NCBI GenBank assembly: GCA_016190445.1
Contig: JACPQL010000007.1
Coordinates: forward strand, 32,205-96,204
From: Chloroflexota bacterium
Lineage (GTDB): Bacteria; Chloroflexota; Dehalococcoidia; Lucifugimonadales; JACPQL01
Direction of reading: 5' to 3'
DNA: 64,000 nt
The notes under the pieces are model-generated. The model ran no database searches, was not told the DNA's origin, and saw only the letters and a list, made by a program, of their open reading frames with translations. Both the position numbers and the translations under genes were made by a program. The number at the start of each line of letters is the position of its first letter. Positions within the stretch are counted from its first letter, which is position 1. Shown here in pieces: positions 1 to 16,509 of the stretch.

Positions 1-116
1 TTGTCCAGGCACGGGACTCATCTTCCCCCCGGTGTCCCCGCTGCGGCGAGCCTGTTGCCGGTGAGTCTGAGCGGTGCGGTCACTGCGGCGGACTTCTGGA
101 GAGGGGGCCATCATGA
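1..116 (+). CDS. C-terminal end of a zinc-ribbon protein (5' end outside window)
   Basis: Frame 3 is open from the left edge and ends at the TGA at 114-116. The tail encodes two CxxC knuckles, CPRCG and then CGHCG about 14 residues later, which is the usual four-cysteine zinc ribbon. Its stop overlaps the next gene's start in a classic ATGA (113-116), so the two are probably translated together. Only about 37 residues are visible, so the function of the full protein cannot be given. The same stretch is open in frame 1, but that frame runs through the next gene and lacks the cysteine pattern. Confidence 0.6.
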   Translation, partial: VQARDSSSPRCPRCGEPVAGESERCGHCGGLLERGPS

Positions 117-1210
117 GTTACAAGATAGGAGCGTTCCTCGCGCTGGCGTTGGTGGTGCTCGCATTCCCACTGGAGGCGGCCCTGGCTGGGGACGGGAGTG
201 TACAGGGCAAGGTGATCAGCAAGACCACGGGCGAGCCCGTGTCTGGGCAGTTGGTGCTGCTTCATGTGAGCCGCTCCGATGGAACGGCCCTTCCAAACCC
301 GGAGACGACCACCAGTCCGGAGGGTAGCTTCGCCTTTGAGGACGTGGACCTGGCCCCAGGCAACCAGTTGGCCCTTTGCGCCACCTACCAGGGCGCCATG
401 TACCACGACCCCTTCGAAGCCCCGTCGGATGGCTCCCCCGTGTCCCGGGACCTGGCGGTCTACGAGGCAACCGCCAGCGACGAGGCGATCAGCCTTGGAG
501 CGGTGCATATGATTTTCTACCCCGACCCGAAGCAACGCACCGTACAGGTAGAAGAGTTCCTCATGTTCCAGAACTCGGGCGACCGCACCTACATCGGAGC
601 CGGGGAGGAAGGCAAGGGCAACCCAGGCGAGACGCTGCACTTCACCCTGCCCGAAGGGGCGTCTAATCTGATGCTCCACCAGGGCCTCAGCAACGAGGAG
701 GTGCAGCAGCACGAGGGTGGGTTCTGCTCCACGGCACCCATGTACCCCGGCCAGCAGAACATTGTGTACACTTACGTTCTGCCGTACTCGGGCAAAGGCA
801 CCCTCCGGCTCCAGCGGCCGCTGGACTACCGCCCGGCCGAGGTGGTGGTGATGACCGCCGGCAACCAGGGGCAGTTGACCGGCCAGGGGATAGTCTCCCA
901 AGGGCCGGTAACCCTTCAGGGAGAGGAATACAAGGAGTATGGGGTATATCAAGCCACCCTATCTCCCTCTCAGACGGCCTTGGACCTGGAGCTATCCGGG
1001 CTCGGGGGTGGCGCGCCCGGCTCTGCGGTGGGCGGCAACATCAAGGTCCTGGCCGGAGGGGCGACCGGCCTCGGCCTGGTCGGTGGCCTGTTCTTCGCAT
1101 TGGTATTGAAGCTGCGCCGGGCCACGGCCCTTGCCGCAGCGGTCACTCCCCGACACCCCAGCAGGGACATGGCCGAAGAAGAGCAGGACAACGACGACCC
1201 CGGACAGTAA
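113..1210 (+). CDS. Exported, C-terminally anchored protein with carboxypeptidase-regulatory-like domain
   Basis: 365 residues from the ATG at 113, which has a GGAGAGGGGG ribosome site just upstream; the longer frame from 74 would lie inside the preceding gene. A hydrophobic signal peptide (about residues 5-26, ending ALAGDG) is followed by a beta-rich region beginning GSVQGKVISKTTGEPVSG, typical of the carboxypeptidase-regulatory-like fold (about 28-110). A single transmembrane helix lies near residues 308-332, followed by a short acidic tail. The product should sit outside the membrane with a small cytoplasmic tail. Role unknown. Translational coupling to a zinc-ribbon protein suggests a joint function, perhaps in a membrane or electron-transfer assembly, but this is inference. 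Confidence 0.75.
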   Translation: MSYKIGAFLALALVVLAFPLEAALAGDGSVQGKVISKTTGEPVSGQLVLLHVSRSDGTALPNPETTTSPEGSFAFEDVDLAPGNQLALCATYQGAMYHDPFEAPSDGSPVSRDLAVYEATASDEAISLGAVHMIFYPDPKQRTVQVEEFLMFQNSGDRTYIGAGEEGKGNPGETLHFTLPEGASNLMLHQGLSNEEVQQHEGGFCSTAPMYPGQQNIVYTYVLPYSGKGTLRLQRPLDYRPAEVVVMTAGNQGQLTGQGIVSQGPVTLQGEEYKEYGVYQATLSPSQTALDLELSGLGGGAPGSAVGGNIKVLAGGATGLGLVGGLFFALVLKLRRATALAAAVTPRHPSRDMAEEEQDNDDPGQ

Positions 1211-1257
1211 CGCGCCCGCTCTCCATGTCGAACAGGTCGCTGAGAAAAGGGTGTCCC

Positions 1258-1302
1258 GTCCCGACCTGTCGGGACTGGCGGGGGTCTGGGGGTATCCCCC
1301 AG
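1258..1302. terminator. Paired hairpins between convergent genes
   Basis: Two perfect stems lie between the convergent ends of the exported-protein gene and leuS: GTCCCGAC/GTCGGGAC (1258-1275, 2-nt loop) and CTGGGGG/CCCCCAG (1286-1302, loop TAT). They have no clear T-run, so termination is inferred from position. The second stem with its flank (GGGGTCTGGGG) recurs in the atpA-atpG gap, so this is also a dispersed repeat. Confidence 0.4.
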
Positions 1303-1315
1303 GTAATGGGTATTC

Positions 1316-3790
<2,475 letters not shown>

Positions 3791-3838
3791 GGTCTCTCCT
3801 GAGGGTGCCGCGCCACCTGCGCGGCGGCCAGCCACTCT

Positions 3839-3867
3839 ATGTTACACACACCCTTCTGGGCCCGCAA
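3839..3867 (-). promoter_or_regulatory. Candidate promoter of leuS
   Basis: On the minus strand TTGCGG (3867-3862), a 17-base spacer and TAACAT (3844-3839) sit about 50 bases before the leuS start. The -35 is a weak match (3 of 6) and the -10 moderate (4 of 6), so this is a suggestion only. Confidence 0.35.
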
Positions 3868-3876
3868 ACCGGGCCG

Positions 3877-5133
3877 CTATAGCCTGCGTATCCGCGGCAT
3901 GCCCAGGACGTAAAGCGCCGCCACAGCGCCCAGTGCAACGCCGTTGATGGCCAGTGCCACAGGCGGGCCCAGGGCTCCCGCCAGAGCTCCTAGCTCCATG
4001 TGACCCACTGGGCCCACGCCGATGCCCAGCGCCCATCCCCCCATGGCACGGCCCCGCTGCTCGTTGGAGACGGAGCGCTGCATCAACGTGGGTATCAGGA
4101 CGTCGGTGGCCGAGGCCACGGCGCTGACAAAGAGGAGGGCCACCAGCACCAGTAGGAAGGTGGGCGAATACCCGAGGAGCACCAGCCCCAGGCCAAAGAG
4201 GCCCACGCAGGCAAGAAGGAGCTTCCCCAGGCCCAGAAGGTGAGAGGTCCCCGCCAGTAGCGCCACCCCTGCCATGCCTCCCAGAGAGCGAAAGGCCATC
4301 ATGACGCCCAGGCCAGCCGCGCCCACCCCAAGGACGTCCCGCGCCAGGATGGGCATGATCATAGTGTGGGAGTACCCCAGCACCTCGGTGCCCGCGGCCA
4401 TGGCCGTGAGGCTGGCCAGCACCCGGTTGCTACGCATGAGCCGGAAGCCGCCTCGCAGGTTCTGGAGCATGGGTTCTCTGCTAGTCGGCGCCGCCTGACC
4501 CTGCTCCTTCACCAGCAGCAGCGCCAGAACGCTGACCAGGTAGCTTCCACCCATGGCCAGGTATGCTCCTCCCGCACCCACGGCAACGATGATCGCCCCC
4601 GCCAGAGGGCCCCCCGCCAGACCTCCGACGCGCATACTTATGGACAGGAAGGCCAGGCCGTTCAGGGCGTTGGCGCTCCCCACCACGTCGTATGCGAAGC
4701 TCTGGCGGAGAGCCATATAAAGGGCCCGGAGGGCGCCCATGACAAAGGCGATAGCCAGCACGTGCCAGACCTGCACCATGTCCAGAAATATGAGGACGGC
4801 CAAGGTCACGGCGACCCCCGCCACTCCTGCATTGATGAAGCGCAGGAACAGGGGCCGGTTCACCCGGTCGGCCAGAGCGCCGGCCACCAGGCCGAAGAAG
4901 AAGAATGGTGCCATGCGGACCCCGTAGGCCACACCTACCATGAAGGGAGAATCGGTCAGCTCCAGCACCATCCATCCGAGGGCCACCTGCTCCATCCACA
5001 TGCCCACGGAGGCCGCCACGGTGGAGAGCCACAGGTTGCGGAAATCGCGGTACGCCAGAGAAGGTGCGACTGAGGCGTACCACGCCCGAAGGCGGCTGGC
5101 AGCGGTAGTAGACGTTCCTCCGGCCTGGTGCAT
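3877..5133 (-). CDS. MFS transporter
   Basis: About 418 residues from the ATG at 5133, with twelve hydrophobic segments. The family signature near the N-terminal half (FRNLWLSTVAASVGMWMEQV, then a loop GALADRVNRP between helices 2 and 3) is that of the MFS_3/enterobactin-exporter-like group. It is expected to be an inner-membrane proton-coupled exporter of unknown substrate. A second, distantly similar MFS gene lies at 21439. A TATAAT lies ten bases before this ATG and no ribosome site is seen, which points to a leaderless mRNA. A longer frame to 5211 would run through that -10 box and is rejected. Confidence 0.85.
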   Translation of the reverse strand: MHQAGGTSTTAASRLRAWYASVAPSLAYRDFRNLWLSTVAASVGMWMEQVALGWMVLELTDSPFMVGVAYGVRMAPFFFFGLVAGALADRVNRPLFLRFINAGVAGVAVTLAVLIFLDMVQVWHVLAIAFVMGALRALYMALRQSFAYDVVGSANALNGLAFLSISMRVGGLAGGPLAGAIIVAVGAGGAYLAMGGSYLVSVLALLLVKEQGQAAPTSREPMLQNLRGGFRLMRSNRVLASLTAMAAGTEVLGYSHTMIMPILARDVLGVGAAGLGVMMAFRSLGGMAGVALLAGTSHLLGLGKLLLACVGLFGLGLVLLGYSPTFLLVLVALLFVSAVASATDVLIPTLMQRSVSNEQRGRAMGGWALGIGVGPVGHMELGALAGALGPPVALAINGVALGAVAALYVLGMPRIRRL

Positions 5134-5143
5134 GATGACGGGG

Positions 5144-5149
5144 ATTATA
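5144..5149 (-). promoter_or_regulatory. -10 box giving a probable leaderless MFS transcript
   Basis: A perfect TATAAT reads on the minus strand at 5149-5144. Only ten bases separate it from the MFS ATG at 5133, so transcription would begin within a few bases of the start codon. No good -35 hexamer is visible. Confidence 0.45.
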
Positions 5150-5277
5150 CGCCACGCGGGGCTTGGCAGCGCCACCGGCCTTTGCATTGGCACCACAGCC
5201 CGTGGTACCATTCCTTCCTATCCCAGCTAGACGCGGCATATCTCCGATGTTAGCCTCGGGGCCGGGCCTGTAGCGCC

Positions 5278-6081
5278 ATGAGTTCACGCCGCATTGAAGA
5301 GACGTTCAGCCGCCTCCGGCGCCAGCGCCGGACCGGCCTAATCCCTTTCCTCACAGTGGGATTTCCCACAGTGGATGCCACGTTGGAGCTGGTGCCCGCC
5401 CTGGAGGGGGCGGGGGCGGCGGCCATTGAGCTGGGGGTGCCCTTCAGTGACCCGCTGGCCGACGGTGCTACCATCCAGGCGGCGAGCTTCCACGCGCTGA
5501 AACATGGGGTCATGCTGGGGACATGCCTGGAGGTGTGCCGGGTGCTGCGGCAACGTGGCGTTGCCATGCCCATAGTCCTCATGGGGTACTACAACCCGGT
5601 GCTGAGCTACGGAATAGAGGGCTTCGCCCAGGAGGCAGCCCGCTGCGGGGTAGATGGCCTCATAGCGGTGGACCTGCCGCCCGAGGAGTCGGCGGAGCTG
5701 CGGGCCGCCCTGGCCACAAGGGGATTGGACCTGGTGCACCTCCTGGCGCCCACTAGCACTGAGGAGCGAATCGCCCTGGTCTCCGCCACGGCGACGGGCT
5801 TCATCTACTGCGTCAGTCTGGCAGGGGTCACGGGGGCCAGGGACGAGCTGCCCTCAGGGGTCTTCGACCTGCTGAGGCGGGTGCGGGCCCACACCCAGTT
5901 GCCTCTGGCGGTGGGGTTCGGCATCTCCCGCCGCGAGCACGTCCGGGCCGTGGGTGAGCAGGCCCAGGCAGCGGTAGTAGGCAGTGCCCTGCTCAACGTG
6001 ATAGACTGTGCGCCACCTGGCGAGATAGTCCAGCGCGCCTGCCGGTTCGTGGCAGAGCTGGCGGGTAATTCGCGCCCGTGA
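5278..6081 (+). CDS. trpA: Tryptophan synthase alpha subunit
   Basis: 267 residues, the normal length for TrpA, which cleaves indole-3-glycerol phosphate to indole and glyceraldehyde 3-phosphate and passes indole to TrpB. The catalytic Glu and Asp are both present in the block AIELGVPFSDPLADGATIQ (about residues 48-66). The phosphate-binding end of the TIM barrel (AVGFGISRREHV) is also present. No clear ribosome site precedes the ATG. The gene is seven bases upstream of aroH, so the three aromatic genes here probably form one transcript. The partner trpB is not in the window. Confidence 0.96.
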   Translation: MSSRRIEETFSRLRRQRRTGLIPFLTVGFPTVDATLELVPALEGAGAAAIELGVPFSDPLADGATIQAASFHALKHGVMLGTCLEVCRVLRQRGVAMPIVLMGYYNPVLSYGIEGFAQEAARCGVDGLIAVDLPPEESAELRAALATRGLDLVHLLAPTSTEERIALVSATATGFIYCVSLAGVTGARDELPSGVFDLLRRVRAHTQLPLAVGFGISRREHVRAVGEQAQAAVVGSALLNVIDCAPPGEIVQRACRFVAELAGNSRP

Positions 6082-6088
6082 GGAAGCG

Positions 6089-6475
6089 ATGAGTGGTACG
6101 GTCTGCCGAGGCATCAGGGGCGCCACGACTGCCGATGCCAACACCAAGGAGGCGATAGTTTCGGCAACCAGAGAACTCCTGGAGGCGGTGGTCTCCGCCA
6201 ACGGTATCGTGGAGGTGCAGGTGGCCGCGGTGTTCTTCACCACCACACGGGACCTGAACGCCGAGTTCCCTGCCGTGGCCGCCAGGCAGATGGGTTGGAC
6301 CAGCACCGCGCTCATCTGCGGACACGAGATGGACGTTCCCGATGCCGCCACCTCCGTGGTCCGCGTGCTGATGCTGGTGAACACAGATAAGAGCCCTGAC
6401 CGGCTGGTCAATGTATACCTGAAGGAGGCCAAGAACCTTCGTTCCCGAGGGACGGAGACGTGGAGGGGGCAGTGA
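6089..6475 (+). CDS. aroH: Chorismate mutase, AroH type
   Basis: 128 residues, matching the small trimeric monofunctional chorismate mutases of the Bacillus AroH family, which convert chorismate to prephenate. Family markers are the N-terminal [13 protein letters not shown], a central [14 protein letters not shown] and the EMDVP motif, followed by [10 protein letters not shown] near the end. The gene lies between trpA and aroF with gaps of seven bases and one base, consistent with co-transcription for phenylalanine and tyrosine supply. Confidence 0.93.
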   Translation: MSGTVCRGIRGATTADANTKEAIVSATRELLEAVVSANGIVEVQVAAVFFTTTRDLNAEFPAVAARQMGWTSTALICGHEMDVPDAATSVVRVLMLVNTDKSPDRLVNVYLKEAKNLRSRGTETWRGQ

Positions 6476-6476
6476 G

Positions 6477-7517
6477 ATGATAGTAGTCATGCAGAAGGAC
6501 TGCACTGAGAAGCAGATTGAGGAAGTCCAGCGCCGCATCGAGGAACGGGGGCTGAAGGGCCACCTTTCCAAAGGGACGGAGCGTACCGTGATCGGCGTGG
6601 TGGGCCAGACGTACCCGGAGCTCCGGGACGAACTGGAGCTGCTCAATGGGGTCTTGGAGGTGGTGCGTATCTCCAGGCCCTACAAGCTGTCCAGCCGGGA
6701 GTTCCAGCCCGAGGACACCGTGGTCCGCGTGGGCAACGTGGCCATTGGCGGCGATAAGGATTTCGCGGTGATGGCGGGCCCGTGCTCCGTGGAGTCGCGG
6801 GAGCAGGTGCTGGCCACGGCGCGAGCGGTCAAGGCCGCGGGCGCCGCTGTGCTGCGTGGCGGCGCCTTCAAGCCACGCACCTCGCCCTATAGCTTTCGAG
6901 GCCTGGGCCAAGAGGGCCTGGAGTACTTGGCAGAGGCACGGGCGGAGACGGGGCTCCCGGTGATCACCGAGGTGATGAGCCCGGGCGATGTGGAGCTGGT
7001 GGCCCGCTACGCGGACATACTACAGATAGGCACGCGCAACGCACAGAACTTCAACCTGTTGGAAGAGGTCGCCCGCTCCGGCAAGCCGGTGCTGCTGAAA
7101 CGGGGGTTTGCCTCCACCTATGAGGACTGGCTCCTGGCCGCCGAGTACATCCTTGCCCAGGGGAACCGCCAGCTCATCCTGTGCGAGCGGGGCATTCGCA
7201 CCTTTGAGACCTACACCCGCAACACCCTGGACCTGGTGGCTATCCCGGTGATCCGCAAGCTGAGTCACCTGCCCATACTCATTGACCCCAGCCATGGCAC
7301 GGGCAAGTGGTACCTGGTTACCCCCATGTCCATGGCGGCGGCCGCCTGCGGCGCTCACGGCCTGCTCATTGAGGTCCACCCCACGCCGGACCTGGCCAAG
7401 TCCGATGGTGCTCAGTCTCTCACCCCGGAGAACTTCGCCAAGCTGATGAACGGGGTGGCCAGCGTACTCCAGGCACTGGGCAAGAGGGTAACCAGCGTCG
7501 CCGCTCGCGGGACCTAG
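6477..7517 (+). CDS. aroF: 3-deoxy-7-phosphoheptulonate synthase (DAHP synthase, type I-beta)
   Basis: 346 residues. The enzyme condenses phosphoenolpyruvate and erythrose 4-phosphate, the first step of the shikimate pathway. An N-terminal ferredoxin-like domain (about residues 1-70, [16 protein letters not shown]) precedes the TIM barrel, as in the Thermotoga-type enzymes where it serves feedback regulation. Metal and substrate motifs are visible: [29 protein letters not shown] and the histidine in DPSHGTG. It starts one base after the aroH stop, so translation is likely coupled. Start ATG 6477 is preferred because the regulatory domain begins there. Confidence 0.96.
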   Translation: MIVVMQKDCTEKQIEEVQRRIEERGLKGHLSKGTERTVIGVVGQTYPELRDELELLNGVLEVVRISRPYKLSSREFQPEDTVVRVGNVAIGGDKDFAVMAGPCSVESREQVLATARAVKAAGAAVLRGGAFKPRTSPYSFRGLGQEGLEYLAEARAETGLPVITEVMSPGDVELVARYADILQIGTRNAQNFNLLEEVARSGKPVLLKRGFASTYEDWLLAAEYILAQGNRQLILCERGIRTFETYTRNTLDLVAIPVIRKLSHLPILIDPSHGTGKWYLVTPMSMAAAACGAHGLLIEVHPTPDLAKSDGAQSLTPENFAKLMNGVASVLQALGKRVTSVAARGT

Positions 7518-7569
7518 CGGCTGTTCGGAACTCCCCAGACACCTTTTCTTACCCCTCTCAACTCGCAGG

Positions 7570-7722
7570 GGGCTTGCCTCAAGATGTCATTCTGAGGAGT
7601 CCCGATGACATCGGGACGACGAAGAATCTGGGGCGGGGCTAGTGCATCATAGATAGCTCTCGCCACCCCCCAGACCCTTCGTCCCGATGCAATCGGCACG
7701 AAGGGTGAGCGGAGGCAAGCCC
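7570..7722. repeat. MITE-like palindromic element
   Basis: A 153-bp segment is bounded by perfect 11-bp inverted ends, GGGCTTGCCTC (7570-7580) and GAGGCAAGCCC (7712-7722). Inside is a second imperfect inverted pair: CATCGGGACGA...ATCTGGGG on the left mirrors CCCCAGACCCTTCGTCCCGATG-type sequence on the right (about 7609-7633 and 7668-7689). A separate 19-bp palindrome (GTCCCGATG/CATCGGGAC, 7599-7617) is nested in it. No protein is encoded. It fits a non-autonomous inverted-repeat element or a structured intergenic repeat. This element fills most of the 7518-7820 gene-free stretch. Confidence 0.55.
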
Positions 7723-7820
7723 TTTGGGGCAAAGCCACTTCGCAGAGAAGGGAGAGACCACGGGGGTGAGGATTTCCGAGTCGCCCCCAGCGGGACCGGC
7801 CTTCCAGACGGCGGCCTTCT

Positions 7821-7967
7821 CTACTTGGGTGGCGGCTTCACCCCTGCACGGCCCACTCCCGGGCATGAGTGCGAGGGCGACCACGGCCCCGGGTGCTCCG
7901 GCAATGGAGTTTGCCTGGCGTCTACGTCGAAGGTCTTGTGGCAAACTGGGCATTCTACCTGGGTCAT
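7821..7967 (-). CDS. Small Cys/His-rich protein (48 residues)
   Basis: The minus strand has AGGAGGTG about eight bases before the ATG at 7967, and the frame runs to a TAG at 7823-7821. The protein begins MTQVECPVCHKTFDVD and continues with two His residues and a late Cys in SHSCPG, so CxxC plus later H and C could bind one zinc ion. The strong ribosome site and the metal-ligand pattern argue for a real gene despite its length. It lies between the aromatic genes and the rpoBC terminator, on the rpoBC strand. Function unknown; the pattern resembles small zinc-ribbon-like proteins that are common and uncharacterised in bacteria. Confidence 0.6.
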   Translation of the reverse strand: MTQVECPVCHKTFDVDARQTPLPEHPGPWSPSHSCPGVGRAGVKPPPK

Positions 7968-8094
7968 GCCAGATCCACCTCCTGACATGGTTGTGCCGCA
8001 GGGCCCTTACCTCAGCGGCAAAGTGGCTGCATCATACCATCTGGGCCTGCATGGTGCATCTACCAGGGCTGTTGGGGACCCGTAGGCGGGGCGA

Positions 8095-8143
8095 AAGGAA
8101 GAGCTGCGGCCCGGGCTATGCTTCGGCGCCGCAGCTCTTCCTT
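8095..8143 (-). terminator. Terminator of rpoBC
   Basis: A 16-bp perfect stem (arms 8095-8110 and 8128-8143, core GGAAGAGCTGCGGC) with a 17-base loop lies about 50 bases past the rpoC stop. On the minus strand it is followed by a short T-rich run (TTCCTTTC at the stem edge). It is the obvious end of the rpoBC transcript. Confidence 0.7.
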
Positions 8144-8194
8144 CAACAGGGCCAGCCCAGGACACGGCCGGCACCCTGATATCGCTACCCTGAG

Positions 8195-12430
<4,236 letters not shown>

Positions 12431-15400
12431 CTACTCCTCCCCCTCGGTCCACTCCTGGGCGCCGTGCGGCGTCTCAGTTGCCGGCTCTTCTGAGGGCGAT
12501 TGGGAAGCGTCGTTCTCCTCCATGGTACCGGCGGCCTCCCGCCACTCCGCCGAGGACGGCCAGGCAAGAGGTGCACCCTTGGGGTACTCCTCCTCCTTGT
12601 CCTCTATTATCTGTGGCTCCAACTCCATGGCTGCGGGCAGGGCCTGCTCCTCCTCGTGGCGCAGTTCCACGGAGAGGCCCAGACTCTGGAGTTCCTTTAT
12701 CAGCACGTGGAACGACTCCGGCACCCCCGGTTGGATAATATCCTCACCTTTGACGATGGCCTCATAGGTCTTTACGCGACCCACCACATCGTCGGACTTG
12801 ACAGTGAGCATCTCCTGGAGGTTGTAGGCGGCGCTGTAGGCCTCGAGTGCCCACACCTCCATCTCGCCGAAGCGCTGGCCCCCAAACTGCGCTTTCCCGC
12901 CCAGGGGCTGCTGGGTGATGAGGGAGTAGGGGCCGGTGGAGCGGGCGTGGATCTTGTCCTCCACCAGGTGAATGAGCTTCATCATGTAGATGTAGCCCAC
13001 GGTCACCGGCTGGTCAAAGGGCTCCCCGGTGCGTCCATCGTACAGGACAGCCTTTCCAAAGGTGGGTGGGGCCAGGTTCCGCTCCCTGCTGAGCTTCAGG
13101 GCTGTGGCAAATAGCTCCTGGCCGCTCATGGCATCCACGTTTTCCGCCATGTCTGGGACCTCTTCCTTGAGCCAGATAGCGAGGCAGGCGCGGCGCGCTT
13201 CTCCCTCCTTGGACTCGTCGAAGACGAGGTCCGCATCGAAGCCGTGCTGCGACACAAAGGCCCGGGCCTTCGCCATCTCTGGTGAGGCGCCGTTGGTGGC
13301 GTGACCGTTGGTCTCCGCCTTGGCACGCTCAAGGAGCCAGGCGCGTGCCAGCATGTCTTCGATAACAGTGTCCCGGGCGCCGTCGAAGACGGGGGTGGTG
13401 ACCCGAAGGTTGAGCTTGTGGGCCGCCAGACCCAGGTGAGTCTCCAGCACCTGCCCCAGGTTCATGCGGGAGGGAACGCCGATGGGGTTCAGGATGATGT
13501 CCACCGGTGTGCCGTCCGGCAAATAGGGCATATCCTCCACCGGCATGATGCGGGATATGACTCCCTTGTTGCCGTGTCGCCCAGCCATCTTGTCGCCCGC
13601 AGAGATCTTGCGGGTCTGGGCTATCCATACCCTCACCATCTTGTTGACTCCAGGGGCGAGCTCCTGCCGGTCTTGTCTGCCGATGGCCCTAACGTCTATG
13701 ACCTTTCCGCGCTCGCCGTGGGGGACCCGGAGGGATGTGTCCTTCACATCCCTGGCCTTCTCGCCAAAGATGGCCCGCAGCAGCTTCTCCTCCGCCGTCA
13801 GCTCCGTCTCTCCCTTGGGGGTTATCTTCCCCACCAGGATGTCCCCTGGCCCCACCTCCGCTCCCACGCGGATTATCCCTTCCTCATCCAGGTCTTGCAG
13901 CGCCTCCTCCCCAACGTTGGGGATGTCCCTGGTGACCTCTTCAGGGCCCAGCTTGGTGTCGCGGGCCTCCACCTCGTGTTTTTCTATGTGGATAGAGGTG
14001 AACTTGTCATCCTGCACCATGGCTTCCGAGATGATGATGGCGTCCTCAAAGTTGTACCCCTCCCAGCTCATGAAGGCCACCAGCACATTCTGGCCCAGGG
14101 CCAGCTCTCCCTGGTCGGTGGAGGAGCTGTCGGCGAGAGGTGTGCCCGGATGCACCACATCTCCCACAAAGACGATGGGGCGCTGGGTAACGCAGGTCCC
14201 CTGGTTGCTGCGGAGGAACTTCACGAGCTTGTAGTGACGCTCCTGGCCCTGGAGGTCGGTGACGACAATCTCGTTGCCGCTGGCCCCGGTGACCACTCCC
14301 TCAGTGCGAGAGAGGACCACCTGACCACTGTCGCGGGCCACCCGTCGTTCCATGCCCGTGCCCACCAGGGGCGCTTCTGGCCTGAGCAGGGGCACCGCCT
14401 GGCGCTGCATGTTGGAGCCCATGAGGGCCCGGTTGGCGTCATCGTGCTCCAGGAAGGGGATCAGGGCGGTGGATACGGATACTATCTGCATGGGCGACAC
14501 GTCCATGTACTGCACCCGGTCGGAGGGCTCCATGGAGTATTTGTTGGCCACCCTGGTCTCCACCCTATCGCCCACGAACTGGTCCTTGTGGTCCAGGCGA
14601 GAGGTGGCCTGGGCTATGGTGTACCGCTCCTCCTCGTCGGCAGAGAGGTAGACGATGCCCCCGGGGTCAGCAGAGACAAAGGGCTGCACCCGCACCTCCT
14701 GCTCTACCAGAGCGGCGATGCGCTTGGCAAGCCTGGCAGAGACCACCGTGCCTGATGCACCAATGACGCGCCCCTTGTCGTCCGCCACGTCCTGACGCAG
14801 GGTGCGGCCCTCCAGGTCTGGCGACGTGTTGGGCACGTGGTTGTACACCTTGCGGTAGGGCGTCTCGATAAAGCCGTAGGGGTTGGTGCGAGCATAGGTG
14901 GCCAGGGAGCCCAAAAGGCCGATGTTGGGGCCTTCAGGTGTCTCAATGGGGCAGATACGACCATAGTGCGAGTAGTGGACGTCCCTGACATCGAACCCGG
15001 CCCGCTCCCGGGAGAGGCCGCCCGGGCCCAGGGCCGAGAGGCGGCGCTTGTGGGTCAGCTCCGCCAGGGGGTTGGTCTGGTCCATGAACTGGGAGAGCTG
15101 AGAGCCGCCAAAGAACTCCCGGACAGCCGCCACCACGGGGCGGACGTTTACCAAAGCGCTGGGGGTCGCCAGCTCCGGGTCTATGATGGTCATCCGTTCC
15201 TTGACCACCCGCTCCATACGGAGAAGTCCAACGCGAAGCTGGTTCTGGATCAGCTCACCCACGGCCCGCACGCGGCGGTTTCCCAGGTGGTCTATGTCGT
15301 CGGCGTGGATCTCACCGCGGTTGATGCGGATCATCATCCGCACCATGGCCACGATGTCCTCGCGCGTTAGGGTCCGTTCTTTTTCGGGTATCTGCAAGTC

Positions 15401-16273
15401 CAGGCGCCGGTTCAGCTTGTAGCGCCCCACACGGCCCAGGTCGTAGCGCCGCGGGTTGAAGAACAGGTTCTCCATAAGATTGCGAGCGTTTTCCAGGGAG
15501 GGAGGCTCGCCAGGGCGCAAGCGCCGGTAAAACTCCAGCAGGGCCTCCTCTTCGTTGTGGATCTGGGAGTCCCGCTCCATGGTGGTGCGGATGAACTGGT
15601 GATCCCCGCTGTCTATATCCTGGAACTGCTCCAGGAGGGCGTCGTCGGTGGCGAACCCGATGGCGCGCAGCAGGGTGCTCACCGGTGTCTTGCGCTTGCG
15701 GTCCACCTTTACCGAGACGATGTCTTTGGCGCTGGTCTCAAACTCAAGCCATGCGCCCCGGTAGGGGATGAGCTTGGCAAAGCAGAGGGGCCGGCCGGTG
15801 GCCGGGTCCTCTGTCACCGTGAAGTAGGCCCCCGGAGAGCGGACAAGCTGGCTGACCACCACCCGCTCGGCGCCGTTGATGATGAAGGTCCCGTTCTCGG
15901 TCATGAGGGGTACATCCCCCATGAAGAGCGATTGCTCCTTCTTCTCGCCGGTGTCCTTCGCCTCCAGCCGGACGATCACGTACAGGGGTGCCGCGTAGGT
16001 GATCTCCTTCTGCCGACACTCCTCCTCGGTGTGCTTGGGCTTTCCGAACTCGTGGTCCAGGAAGTAGAGGTGGTACCGGTTCCCAGTGAAGTCCTGGATG
16101 GGGCTGATCTCCTCAAATAGCTCTTTCAGTCCCTCTGTCTGGAGCCATTGGAAAGAGCTGATCTGGATCAGGATCAGGTTGGGCACGTCCAGGATCAAGG
16201 GTATGCGGGCATACGACCTATGCATCGGAGAGGGACGGATAGGGATAGCACCGGCGGATGCTGGAGACACCAT
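12431..16273 (-). CDS. rpoB: DNA-directed RNA polymerase subunit beta
   Basis: 1280 residues. All main blocks of bacterial RpoB are visible, including the rifampicin pocket SQLSQFMDQ...[13 protein letters not shown] with the sensitive-type Asp, His and Ser. Near the end are [24 protein letters not shown]-type residues (here [13 protein letters not shown]). After that point the protein carries an acidic, Ser/Pro-containing extension of about 80 residues. The ATG at 16273 has AAGGAG upstream; an internal ATG at 16225 is less likely. No rplJ/rplL genes lie upstream: the neighbour is a divergent flavoprotein gene, so rpoBC has its own promoter. Confidence 0.98.
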   Translation of the reverse strand: MVSPASAGAIPIRPSPMHRSYARIPLILDVPNLILIQISSFQWLQTEGLKELFEEISPIQDFTGNRYHLYFLDHEFGKPKHTEEECRQKEITYAAPLYVIVRLEAKDTGEKKEQSLFMGDVPLMTENGTFIINGAERVVVSQLVRSPGAYFTVTEDPATGRPLCFAKLIPYRGAWLEFETSAKDIVSVKVDRKRKTPVSTLLRAIGFATDDALLEQFQDIDSGDHQFIRTTMERDSQIHNEEEALLEFYRRLRPGEPPSLENARNLMENLFFNPRRYDLGRVGRYKLNRRLDLQIPEKERTLTREDIVAMVRMMIRINRGEIHADDIDHLGNRRVRAVGELIQNQLRVGLLRMERVVKERMTIIDPELATPSALVNVRPVVAAVREFFGGSQLSQFMDQTNPLAELTHKRRLSALGPGGLSRERAGFDVRDVHYSHYGRICPIETPEGPNIGLLGSLATYARTNPYGFIETPYRKVYNHVPNTSPDLEGRTLRQDVADDKGRVIGASGTVVSARLAKRIAALVEQEVRVQPFVSADPGGIVYLSADEEERYTIAQATSRLDHKDQFVGDRVETRVANKYSMEPSDRVQYMDVSPMQIVSVSTALIPFLEHDDANRALMGSNMQRQAVPLLRPEAPLVGTGMERRVARDSGQVVLSRTEGVVTGASGNEIVVTDLQGQERHYKLVKFLRSNQGTCVTQRPIVFVGDVVHPGTPLADSSSTDQGELALGQNVLVAFMSWEGYNFEDAIIISEAMVQDDKFTSIHIEKHEVEARDTKLGPEEVTRDIPNVGEEALQDLDEEGIIRVGAEVGPGDILVGKITPKGETELTAEEKLLRAIFGEKARDVKDTSLRVPHGERGKVIDVRAIGRQDRQELAPGVNKMVRVWIAQTRKISAGDKMAGRHGNKGVISRIMPVEDMPYLPDGTPVDIILNPIGVPSRMNLGQVLETHLGLAAHKLNLRVTTPVFDGARDTVIEDMLARAWLLERAKAETNGHATNGASPEMAKARAFVSQHGFDADLVFDESKEGEARRACLAIWLKEEVPDMAENVDAMSGQELFATALKLSRERNLAPPTFGKAVLYDGRTGEPFDQPVTVGYIYMMKLIHLVEDKIHARSTGPYSLITQQPLGGKAQFGGQRFGEMEVWALEAYSAAYNLQEMLTVKSDDVVGRVKTYEAIVKGEDIIQPGVPESFHVLIKELQSLGLSVELRHEEEQALPAAMELEPQIIEDKEEEYPKGAPLAWPSSAEWREAAGTMEENDASQSPSEEPATETPHGAQEWTEGEE

Positions 16274-16396
16274 GCGGTCACGCTCCTTGCGTTGAACGAA
16301 GTACCTATGCGTTGGGGATCAATGGGCAGAGTTCGACCCGGGAAGGGGATAAGCCAAAAAGGCGACGCAGTGAGGCCATAAGCAGAACAAACACAT

Positions 16397-16425
16397 AGTA
16401 TCCGGCCCCATGCGTTCTTTGTCAA
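16397..16425 (-). promoter_or_regulatory. Promoter of rpoBC
   Basis: Minus-strand TTGACA (16425-16420) is followed, after 17 bases, by GATACT (16402-16397); the overlapping TACTAT at 19 bases is an alternative -10. This places the transcript start about 115 bases before rpoB. It is the only perfect -35 in the divergent gap. Confidence 0.6.
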
Positions 16426-16509
16426 GAGGCACTTCGAAGGGCAGGGTAGCCTCCCAGGTGGGCCACTGCTATACTCTTCCCCAGCACAACCGGCGTCAGG
16501 AGGAAACCC

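Noticed and set aside
3791-3876. T-box leader of leuS
   Set aside because: The gap is 86 bases, too short for a T-box, and the conserved T-box sequence is absent.
13301-14755. Long plus-strand frame (484 codons) opposite rpoB
   Set aside because: Shadow of rpoB; no domain, no ribosome site.
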